From assembly GCA_003696675.1 (NCBI GenBank), contig RFGH01000074.1, positions 1-43,169 on the forward strand: DNA of 43,169 bases, written 5' to 3'. Source of the DNA: Planctomycetota bacterium. GTDB lineage: Bacteria; Planctomycetota; Phycisphaerae; Phycisphaerales; UBA1924. Below are positions 19,501 to 25,375 of this stretch, one piece after another (the stretch's first letter is position 1; the number at the start of each line of letters is the position of its first letter). Under the pieces are notes generated by a model. It was not told the DNA's origin. It searched no databases and worked only from the letters and a program-made list of their open reading frames with translations. The position numbers and the translations under genes are program-made.

Positions 19501-20506
19501 GCAACAGCGGATGGTGCCGCAGGGCGTGCGCGGTCAGCCGGATCTCACGCTCGCCCGGCATGAAGACCAGCACATCAGATCGTCCCTCATGGATCAACCG
19601 CACCGCCGCGTCGGCCGCGGACTCCTCGGGAGTGGTCGGCCCCTCCTCCTCGTCCGACCCTACCGGCTGGTAGCGTACCTCGACCGGGTAGGTCCGCCCA
19701 GAGATCTCCAGCACCGGCGCCGGCCCCGACGGCCCCGCGAAATGCTCGGCGAAACGCTCCGCATCGATCGTCGCCGAGGTGATGATCACCTTCAGATCCG
19801 GCCGCTTGGGCAGCAGCCGCTTGAGAAATCCGAGCAGGAAGTCGATGTTCAGCGATCGCTCGTGCGCCTCGTCCACGATGATCGTGTCGTACTGACGGAG
19901 TTTCGTGTCGGCCCGCGTCTCGGCCAGCAGTATGCCGTCGGTCATCACCTTGATCAGCGTGCGTTCATCCGTCCGGTCGTCGAACCGGATTTTCGAAGCG
20001 ACCACACCAGGCGCGTTCAGCTCCTCGCTGATACGCGACGCCACCGTCCGCGCCGCGATCCGGCGCGGCTGGGTGTGCCCGATCATCGCGCCGACGCCAC
20101 GCCCGAGCTCCAGGCAGATCTTCGGAAGCTGGGTTGTCTTGCCCGAACCTGTCTCACCGCACACGATCACGACCTGGTGGTCGCGGATGGCGGCGAGCAG
20201 TTCTTCCCGACGCTGGGACACCGGAAGTTCGGCCGGGTACTCAAGGATCGGGACCGAGGCCCTCCGCTTCTCGTAGAGCTCAATCGACCGAGCGGCGTCC
20301 ATCCGGATCGCCTCTTCGATCGCCCGCCGGGCCTGCTGACCGACGGTTTTTCCGGACCGACGCCGTCCCTTGCCCCCGTCATCCAGTCCCCTCAGGCGTG
20401 CCAGCAACCGGCCCCGATCCGCTGGCATGGCCGCTTGGATCAGTTCTTCGAGTGGCACATCCGCGCCTGACGCTTCGGAACGGATTGGCTGGGAGGGGTC
20501 GGTCAC
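16532..20506 (-). CDS. hrpA: HrpA-type DEAH-box RNA helicase
   Basis: About 1324 residues, close to E. coli HrpA (about 1300). The RecA-like core has Walker A GETGSGKTTQLPK (117-129), motif Ia GHTQPRRIAARTVASRI, DEAH (212-215), the SATIDAERF motif III and the QRAGRCGRI motif VI. A helicase-associated domain and a long C-terminal DUF3418-type domain follow. HrpA acts in mRNA processing and in rescue of stalled ribosomes. The start is taken as GTG 20506, which matches the family N-terminus; no strong ribosome binding site is visible, and an ATG 26 codons inside is an alternative. Its end converges on the peroxiredoxin gene with a 50-base gap. Confidence 0.94.
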   Translation of the reverse strand: MTDPSQPIRSEASGADVPLEELIQAAMPADRGRLLARLRGLDDGGKGRRRSGKTVGQQARRAIEEAIRMDAARSIELYEKRRASVPILEYPAELPVSQRREELLAAIRDHQVVIVCGETGSGKTTQLPKICLELGRGVGAMIGHTQPRRIAARTVASRISEELNAPGVVASKIRFDDRTDERTLIKVMTDGILLAETRADTKLRQYDTIIVDEAHERSLNIDFLLGFLKRLLPKRPDLKVIITSATIDAERFAEHFAGPSGPAPVLEISGRTYPVEVRYQPVGSDEEEGPTTPEESAADAAVRLIHEGRSDVLVFMPGEREIRLTAHALRHHPLLPQQAEIIPLYARLSTQEQQKAFKTSPHPRVIIATNVAETSITVPNVRGVVDTGTARVKRYSARAKIDQLLIEPVSRASANQRAGRCGRIAPGVCVRLYSEADYEGRDPFTAPELLRSDLAGVILQMIDLGLGDPAAFPFLDPPVASRWRDGYETLRELGAIDDDRRLTDTGKRMVRLPVDPRIARMILAGQDGHCLHNVLVIASALSVQDPRVRPHEKREAADQAHAEFRVPGSDFLTLRAIWDFYHEHQKNLTRRKLARECEKRYLSARRIDEWREVFRQLSRLCREMKFDTTPRHAPPEQVHRAILTGLLINIGRKGEQREYQGTRNTKFEIAPGSACSESKPKWVMAGEIVRTSRVFARTVAAVQPEWIERAAEHLIRKTYSDPRWDEKTLRVVAEEKVTFEGLELVPKRTVHYGPIDAAESRRIFIHHALVEGEMPTRSKGVLANRALEKRLATLQAKARRSDFVAESEVRFRFYDERVPPDVFTGQAFERWAGKAERENPDILRMRERDLLLDDPAEVTESAFPDRAELFGSRLRIRYAMAPGEDFDGATVRLTPEELHRITPDQAEWLVPGFVPMRVASMVKALPKDIRRRFDLEDLARRVSARLIPNEGTLAHQVAKAVGVEAGVPVRPEQFRADAVPEHLRLRFEVIDADGKVLGSGRDLAELRRRFSGEAHLAVRSVAGAHESDALTIESFESLPESVEIERERGRKVVGFPALVVEGDRVAVRVRTTPWVAERESRVGSAMLFGEALRRDVKIRVRRLPGYDRLAIYAGVLGMSDRIERVVLARAGMVLCVDERPIVRDRAEFERRVKGAWDRAVPVTQDMIALLSQTMGGIVALRQRLENGLPDPWRHAKADIDQQLRLLTPGGWELNTPTRWLRCYPRYLRAIEIRLERLRSIGPARDLHNTRAAFAWLEKLVGLAKAGAEQSAAADEFELMRWMVEEYRVALFAQELGTSVKASERTLMEQFERTRARIETAGAAS

Positions 20507-20558
20507 GGGTCGGGATTGTAGAGATCCTGTCAAAAGTCTCGAAGCCGGGAGAACCCGC

Positions 20559-20586
20559 TTGACATGGGCGACGAATCTCGTACCGT
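20559..20586 (+). promoter_or_regulatory. Candidate promoter for the structured RNA
   Basis: A perfect -35 hexamer TTGACA (20559-20564) is followed after 16 bases by TACCGT (20581-20586), a 3 of 6 match to TATAAT. Transcription would begin near 20593, just where a strongly structured region starts. Confidence 0.4.
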
Positions 20587-20592
20587 TCAGCA

Positions 20593-20815
20593 ATCCCGGG
20601 AATAGCCCCGGGTGACACAATGTTCTCCCGTCTCCCATGTTCATCACCCAGAACCAGCCCGTTTGCACCCAGGTCAAAGGCCTCCAGCAGGTCCTTTGGA
20701 TGGCGTGCATTCATGGCGGTGGCTGGCCGGGTGTGATCGGGATGAGCGGGTAAGACCCTCACGAAGAACACAAAGAACCCAAGGCCAGCCACCGGAAAGA
20801 CCGGTGGCTGTTTTC
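20593..20815 (+). ncRNA. Candidate 6S-like RNA (long rod-shaped hairpin)
   Basis: The intergenic region folds into one long interrupted hairpin. Pairs, from outside in: GGGT 20610-20613 with ACCC 20777-20780; TGTTCT 20621-20626 with AGAACA 20765-20770; CCCGTCTCCC 20627-20636 with 20739-20750 (two bulges); ATCAC 20643-20647 with GTGAT 20733-20737; CCAGCC 20654-20659 with GGCTGG 20721-20726; TGCAC 20664-20668 with GTGCA 20705-20709; CAAAGG 20675-20680 with CCTTTG 20693-20698. A 14-base unpaired stretch (20751-20764) could be part of an open bubble. Length, rod shape, an upstream TTGACA and a following terminator suit 6S RNA, which binds RNA polymerase. Alternatives are a 5' leader of the next gene, or a 38-codon frame at 20637-20753 as a leader peptide. 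Confidence 0.45.
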
Positions 20816-20816
20816 G
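20787..20816 (+). terminator. Intrinsic terminator of the structured RNA
   Basis: AGCCACCGG (20787-20795) pairs perfectly with CCGGTGGCT (20801-20809) around AAAGA, followed by GTTTTCGTTT. This is one of the clearest terminators in the window. It lies 83 bases before the start codon of the next gene, so it either ends a separate small RNA or acts as an attenuator. Confidence 0.8.
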
Positions 20817-20840
20817 TTTCAGGCATGTGTTTCAGATTTC

Positions 20841-20878
20841 GGCGGGGCTCTCGGGGTGTTCCCGAACCAGACCCCGCC
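20841..20878 (+). promoter_or_regulatory. Nested hairpin just before a ribosome binding site
   Basis: GGCGGGG (20841-20847) pairs with CCCCGCC (20872-20878) and encloses TCGGG/CCCGA (20851-20855 with 20861-20865). It ends 3 bases before the AGGAAGGTGA ribosome binding site of the gene at 20899. It may affect translation, or just separate that gene from the upstream terminator. Confidence 0.35.
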
Positions 20879-20898
20879 CACAGGAAGGTGAGCCGACC

Positions 20899-22452
20899 AT
20901 GGCGCTGCACAACTCCGTCGTTCTGGACCTCTCCGGGCTCGAAACAGCCGAACTCGCTCACGCGGGTGCGGCCATCGCCCAGGTCCAGATGTGCCTCGCC
21001 AGGGGCAAGCGGGTCATCGCCGTGGTTGCCCCAAGCCCGGAGCGTTCCGACAGGGACCTCGCAGCGTCCAACCGGCTCGGGCCAACCGCCGACCCCAGTG
21101 ACCGGGCGGCGATCTTGGTCAGGGGAACCCAAGACGCCGCAGAAGCTTTCGTGGCTCTTTTGTCCGAGACGGGGCTGGACGCCGCCGCCGCAGACCCGGC
21201 ACTCTGGCCCGGCACGCGGGGCCACCCGCTCGACGCAGAGCCCCGATCGGTGTCCGGCATCGGCTTCGCCCGAGCCATGGAGGAATACCCGATCCTCGTG
21301 GTGCCCGGTGGCGTCGGACGCGACGAGCTGGGCGCGGCGACCAGCCTCGGATCCCACACCGCCCCACTGACCGCGGTGTTCCTCGCCGACCGGCTCGCCC
21401 TCCGGGTCGAGCGCCCGGCGGGTTCTCTGGAACGCGCCGAGACCTGCGTCGGAACCCGCAAGACCGCCCGCTTCATCGAACGCAGCGGCGTAGTCGTCCG
21501 AACACCCGACACCGACGCGGCCCCGGCCCTGCCCGTCCGTGTTGGCATCCTTGGCGATTCACCCTCCGCCGCGCTCACGGCGTCCTGGATCGAGCAGTTG
21601 GGACCGGGCTTCGAGCTGGATCGCACCGCCGCTGCGGCCGAAGCGGACATCCTCATCGACTTCACCCGCGACGCGGGCGAAACCTACGAGCCCATCTCCA
21701 GAGCCTTGCGGACCGGACACACGGTCATCACCACCAATGCGGCGATGCTCGCCGAGCGCGGGGGCGGGCTTTCCATCGCGGCCCTGATCGGTGGCGGCAC
21801 TCTCCGGGCTTCCGGCTCAGTCGCCGGCTGCCCCGCACTGGCGGGCGTGCTCGACCGGCTGAGCGTCTGGCCGGGGGTCCGCCGGGTCCAGGGAACTTTC
21901 TCTCCGGCGGGCGACCGCGTGCTGGAGCTCCGAAGCCGAGGACTCTCGCCCGAAGAGGCGGAGCGCCGAACCGCCGACGAGCTCGGGCTTACCCCCGATG
22001 ACATCTCCCGCGCCCGCCGGGGTGAGGACGCGATGGAGACACTGGCCGCGGTGGCCCAGCTCGCGTTCGGGTCCGCCGCCGGCGTGCGTGCGGCACCGCG
22101 TGGACCGGAGCATGTCAGCGACCTCGACCTCGAGCGCGCCGCCGCACAGGGCAGACGATTCCGCATCATCGCGACCGCCGAGCGCATCGGCGACCGCATC
22201 GCCCTCCGCGTCGGCCCAGTGCCCGTGCGAGCCGACGATCCACTCGTCACCGAGGAGTCCGGCTCGGTCCGCGCCATCGTCGAGACACGCACAGGCGAAC
22301 TGGCGACCGTCGCCGGGAGGTTGCATCAGCCGGGCAGTGTCGCGGCAGCCGTCCTGCGTGACCTGATTGAAACCGGGCGGGTCCCCTCTCCCGCCCTCCA
22401 CGCGGGCGATCCCGAACCAGGCGTCGGGAGGACGCTCGGGATCACCGCGTGA
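20899..22452 (+). CDS. Degenerate aspartokinase-homoserine dehydrogenase-like protein
   Basis: 517 residues with the layout of a ThrA-type fusion. Residues 1-200 resemble an amino-acid kinase: RVIAVVAPSPERSD, and PILVVPGGVGRDELGAATSLG-SHTAPLTAVFLADRL where aspartokinases have TLGRGGSDTTAVALAA. The KFGGTSV lysine motif is absent (DLSGLETAE). Residues 212-390 resemble homoserine dehydrogenase. There TANKALLAE has become TTNAAMLAE (Lys lost), NGTTNYIL has become GTFSPAGDRVLE, and the catalytic Lys of GxDAxxKL is Thr381 (GEDAMETL). Both halves therefore look catalytically dead, although the frame is intact. AGGAAGGTGA precedes ATG 20899 and a strong terminator follows. It may be a regulatory pseudoenzyme; function unknown. 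Confidence 0.72.
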   Translation: MALHNSVVLDLSGLETAELAHAGAAIAQVQMCLARGKRVIAVVAPSPERSDRDLAASNRLGPTADPSDRAAILVRGTQDAAEAFVALLSETGLDAAAADPALWPGTRGHPLDAEPRSVSGIGFARAMEEYPILVVPGGVGRDELGAATSLGSHTAPLTAVFLADRLALRVERPAGSLERAETCVGTRKTARFIERSGVVVRTPDTDAAPALPVRVGILGDSPSAALTASWIEQLGPGFELDRTAAAAEADILIDFTRDAGETYEPISRALRTGHTVITTNAAMLAERGGGLSIAALIGGGTLRASGSVAGCPALAGVLDRLSVWPGVRRVQGTFSPAGDRVLELRSRGLSPEEAERRTADELGLTPDDISRARRGEDAMETLAAVAQLAFGSAAGVRAAPRGPEHVSDLDLERAAAQGRRFRIIATAERIGDRIALRVGPVPVRADDPLVTEESGSVRAIVETRTGELATVAGRLHQPGSVAAAVLRDLIETGRVPSPALHAGDPEPGVGRTLGITA

Positions 22453-22455
22453 CGG

Positions 22456-22496
22456 CCGGGCGTGCGGCACTCCCTCACCGCACGCCCGGTTTCTTT
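22456..22496 (+). terminator. Strong intrinsic terminator after the AK-HSD-like gene
   Basis: CCGGGCGTGCGG (22456-22467) pairs perfectly with CCGCACGCCCGG (22478-22489), loop of 10, followed by TTTCTTT. It begins 4 bases after the stop codon. Confidence 0.9.
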
Positions 22497-22502
22497 GAAT
22501 AC

Positions 22503-22561
22503 GGCGCGGGCCCGTCCCCTTGGGAGAGGAGAGGTTCAGCCTCACGGGACGGGCCCGCGCC
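22503..22561. other. Long perfect inverted repeat between convergent genes
   Basis: GGCGCGGGCCCGTCCC (22503-22518) is the exact reverse complement of 22546-22561. The 27-base interior contains a further hairpin, GAGG TTCAG CCTC (22531-22543). No T-run follows on either side. It lies between a strong rightward terminator and the end of the leftward BtpA-like gene (stop at 22582), so it may stop leftward transcription or be a stable structured RNA. Confidence 0.6.
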
Positions 22562-22581
22562 ACTCGGTTTCCCGGATCCCG

Positions 22582-23394
22582 TCAACCCTTGGCCGCGTCC
22601 GCCATCCGCCTGGCCCGCTCGGGATCGACCGGGTTCTTCCAGGATCCGGCCTGCTTGATCCACGATCCGACGATCAACGCGTCGGCGTGTCGATAGAGCA
22701 ACGCCGCCGTCTCAGGCGTCACGCCCGAGCCGACCAGCACCGGCAGATCGCACGCTTCGCGGACCATGCGGACATCGTCCGGCGCCGTCGGCTTCCCGGT
22801 GGACGATCCGGTCACGATCAGCCCGTCCGCGCCGAAGAACGCCGCCCCCTCCGCGATGTCCGCCAGCGACAGGTCCGCCGTGACCGCGTGCGAGGCATGC
22901 TTCTTTTTGATGTCGCAGTAGACCCGGATCGACTCGGCCCCGATCGACCGCCGATACCGCAGCAGCCCCCCCGCTTCCGCCTCGGCGAGCAGCCCCTCAT
23001 CAGCGACATGACTGAACACGAAGTTCTCGCACCGCATAAACGAACCTCCGCAGGCATGCGCACACGCGAGGGCGTGCCGATTGCCACCGGACAGGATCTG
23101 CACCCCCACCGGCACGCCGACCGCAGCCCTCACCGCGGCCAGCGTCCTGGCCATCACCGCGACGACCTCAGGGCCAAGGTCCGCACCGTGGACATAGGGC
23201 GCATCGTGCATGTTCTCGAGGATCACCGCGTCGAAGCCCGCCCGCTCCAGCTCGCCGGCCTCATCCACCGCCCGAGCGACGATCGCGTCGGGGTGATCCG
23301 ACGCGAACGGGGTTCCCGGCGACGCCCCGAGGTGAACCATGCCGATCAGTTTCTTCGGGCCACGGGCGGTCAGATTCCAAGCGTCTTGGGGCAT
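22582..23394 (-). CDS. BtpA/SgcQ family TIM-barrel protein
   Basis: A 270-residue protein matching the BtpA/SgcQ family along its length: KKLIGMVHLGASPGTP (14-29), AVILENMHDAPYV, VGVQILSGGN, CENFVFSHVADEGLL, ADGLIVTGSSTGKP and LPVLVGSGVTPE. BtpA is linked to photosystem I stability in cyanobacteria and SgcQ lies in an E. coli sugar gene cluster, but the biochemical activity of the family is not established. The fold predicts a phosphate-binding TIM barrel. It starts 8 bases after the NupC-type transporter gene on the same strand, so here it probably belongs to nucleoside or pentose metabolism. Confidence 0.9.
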   Translation of the reverse strand: MPQDAWNLTARGPKKLIGMVHLGASPGTPFASDHPDAIVARAVDEAGELERAGFDAVILENMHDAPYVHGADLGPEVVAVMARTLAAVRAAVGVPVGVQILSGGNRHALACAHACGGSFMRCENFVFSHVADEGLLAEAEAGGLLRYRRSIGAESIRVYCDIKKKHASHAVTADLSLADIAEGAAFFGADGLIVTGSSTGKPTAPDDVRMVREACDLPVLVGSGVTPETAALLYRHADALIVGSWIKQAGSWKNPVDPERARRMADAAKG

Positions 23395-23402
23395 GGCTCA
23401 GA

Positions 23403-24707
23403 TTAGGCCGGCATCACGATGCCCGCGATCGCCGCGGTCAGCCACGACGCCAGCGCCCCGCCGATCATCGCCCGCAGCCCCAGCCGCACGAGGTCTTTCC
23501 GGCGCTCCGGGACGATTGCGCTCAGACCGCCAATCTGGATGCCGATCGACGCGAAGTTGGCGAAACCGCACAACGCGAACACCGCCATCCGCCCGGTCCG
23601 GTCCGAGACCATCGGCACGCCCGACTCCGGGTGCAGCCCCCCCGCCAGGGTCTGATACGCGAGAAACTCGGTGACTACCAGTTTCTCGCCCATCAGCCGC
23701 CCGAAGAACGAGCACTCGCCCCACGGCACACCCATCGTCCACGCCAGAGGCGCGAAGACCCACCCGAAGATCACCTCCAGGCTCAGCGTGTCCACCCCTC
23801 GCGCCGCGAGCCAGCCGTCGACTCCGCGGATTTCGCCCAACGCACCGAGCGGGATGTTGATCAGGGCCAGCAGCGAGACGAACGCCACCAGCATCGCCGC
23901 GACATTCAACGCCAGCTTCAGACCGTCGGTCGCCCCGTGGGCCGCGGCATCGAACAGATTCGCGGCCGGCTCGGAATCCGCCACGATTGACAGATCCGAC
24001 TCATCCGGCGGGATCTCCGTCTCCGGCACGATGATCTTGGCCATCACGAACGCCGCCGGGGCGGACATCACGCTGGCCGTGATGAGCTGCTTGACCCACA
24101 GCGCTTTGGCCGCGTCGTCCCCGCCCGCAAGCATCCCGACATAGGCAGCCAACACCGACCCGGCGATGGTCGCAAACCCGCCCGTCATGATCAGGTTCAA
24201 CTGCGACCGCGTCATCCGTGGTAGATACGGCTTGACGCACAGCGGCGCCTCGGTCTGTCCGACGAACACATTCGCCGCCGTCGCCAGCGCCTCGGTGCCC
24301 GTCACCCGCAGCGTCTTCTGCAGCAACCACGCCAGAGCCGCCACCAGACGCTGCATGACTCCGAGGTGATACAGCACCGCCATGAGCGACGCGAAGAAGA
24401 TGATCTTCGGCAGCGCGTGCACCGCGAACATGAACCCCCACGACCCCTCGCCCGGATTCGCAACATTCGGGCCGAACAGGAACTCGATCCCCGCCTGCGA
24501 CGCGTCGATCGCCGCGGTGATCACCTTCGTCACCCCGTCCACCACCCCCACCACCGGCGTGTCCCGCAGCATCACCAGCGCCAGCAGTGCCTGCAGCACG
24601 ATCCCAGCCAGGATCAGCCGCCACGGCATCCGCCGCCGATCGACCGACACCGACCACGCCAGCCCCACCAGCACCGCGATCCCCAGCAATCCCACGAGTC
24701 GTTCCAT
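23403..24707 (-). CDS. NupC/CNT family nucleoside transporter
   Basis: A 434-residue inner-membrane protein with about 8-10 hydrophobic spans. The CNT signatures are VFVGQTEAPLCVKPYL, the GGFATIAGSVLAAYV segment, EFLAYQTL and the C-terminal CGFANFASIGIQIGGL block, where nucleoside and sodium ions bind in known structures. These transporters take up nucleosides with Na+ or H+. ATG 24707 is the natural start; it is only 8 bases from the start of the divergent kinase gene, so each gene's promoter must lie within the other's coding sequence or they share an unusual arrangement. Followed by the BtpA-like gene. Confidence 0.93.
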   Translation of the reverse strand: MERLVGLLGIAVLVGLAWSVSVDRRRMPWRLILAGIVLQALLALVMLRDTPVVGVVDGVTKVITAAIDASQAGIEFLFGPNVANPGEGSWGFMFAVHALPKIIFFASLMAVLYHLGVMQRLVAALAWLLQKTLRVTGTEALATAANVFVGQTEAPLCVKPYLPRMTRSQLNLIMTGGFATIAGSVLAAYVGMLAGGDDAAKALWVKQLITASVMSAPAAFVMAKIIVPETEIPPDESDLSIVADSEPAANLFDAAAHGATDGLKLALNVAAMLVAFVSLLALINIPLGALGEIRGVDGWLAARGVDTLSLEVIFGWVFAPLAWTMGVPWGECSFFGRLMGEKLVVTEFLAYQTLAGGLHPESGVPMVSDRTGRMAVFALCGFANFASIGIQIGGLSAIVPERRKDLVRLGLRAMIGGALASWLTAAIAGIVMPA

Positions 24708-24715
24708 GGGCGGCC

Positions 24716-25375
24716 ATGCTACCCGAATCCGCCCGACGCCACGGCTACCCTGACCGGTTGCCCGACCGACCGATCCATCTCGACTGGCACGCCGCGCCGG
24801 ACGCTCTGCTGGCGCGGACCCGCCTGGCACCGGGGCCGACGGTTTGCTGCATCGCCGGCCCGGTCGGATCCGGCAAGTCCACCCTGGCGGCCCGCCTCAA
24901 TATCGCGGGCGCAGTGCTTCTCTCGACCGACGACTACCTTCCGGACTATGACGCCACGCCCGATCATCTCCGCGATGAACCCGGGTCGGCCCACCTCGAC
25001 GAACTCGCCTTGCACATCTCCGAACTGCTCGCCGGACGCGCCGCCGAAACCCCGGTCTGGTCCTTCCACGAACACCGGCGCACCGGCGTCCGCCAGGTTC
25101 ACCCCGCCGGGCTGATCGTTGTCGAAGGCATCCACGCCCTCCACGCCCGCCTCGACCCCGTCCGCACGCTGGGCGTGTTCGTAGATGCCTCGCCCGCCAC
25201 CCGGTGGGCCCGCTGGGAGATCCTCGAGTCCACCGGCCAGCGCGGCTGGGGCGTCGAGAAAGCCCGCGCTTTTTTCGAATCCGTCGCTGATCCCACCTTC
25301 GACCGCCACCGCCCCGACTATCTGGACCGGGCCGACTATCTGGTCGTCAACGACCACGGGCTGCCGCCCCGCTGA
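24716..25375 (+). CDS. Uridine kinase-like P-loop kinase
   Basis: A 219-residue protein with Walker A AGPVGSGKSTLAARL near 48-62, STDDY at the place where uridine kinases bind substrate, the HEHRRTGVRQVHPAGLIVVEGIHAL block (typical VVEGIxAL strand) and a final VVNDHG strand. It most resembles uridine kinase or phosphoribulokinase-type proteins. The divergent NupC-type gene makes nucleoside phosphorylation after uptake a reasonable role. Other start codons upstream in frame exist, but ATG 24716 avoids overlap with the transporter gene. The stop abuts the AbgT stop (TGATCA, zero spacing). Confidence 0.85.
   Translation: MLPESARRHGYPDRLPDRPIHLDWHAAPDALLARTRLAPGPTVCCIAGPVGSGKSTLAARLNIAGAVLLSTDDYLPDYDATPDHLRDEPGSAHLDELALHISELLAGRAAETPVWSFHEHRRTGVRQVHPAGLIVVEGIHALHARLDPVRTLGVFVDASPATRWARWEILESTGQRGWGVEKARAFFESVADPTFDRHRPDYLDRADYLVVNDHGLPPR

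Noticed and set aside
16340-20470. Two very long plus-strand frames opposite hrpA
   Set aside because: His/Arg/Pro/Gln-rich antisense translations typical of high-GC coding DNA; hrpA has all helicase motifs.
20664-20710. Possible SRP (4.5S) RNA core because of CCAGGTCA and GCAG
   Set aside because: The conserved GGAA loop and symmetric GGAAGGAAGCAG element are missing, and the rod is longer than bacterial small SRP RNA.
20637-20753. A 38-codon frame as a leader peptide
   Set aside because: No ribosome binding site and no run of Thr, Ile or Met codons as in thr-type attenuators; the bases are better explained by the long RNA hairpin. Kept only as an alternative.
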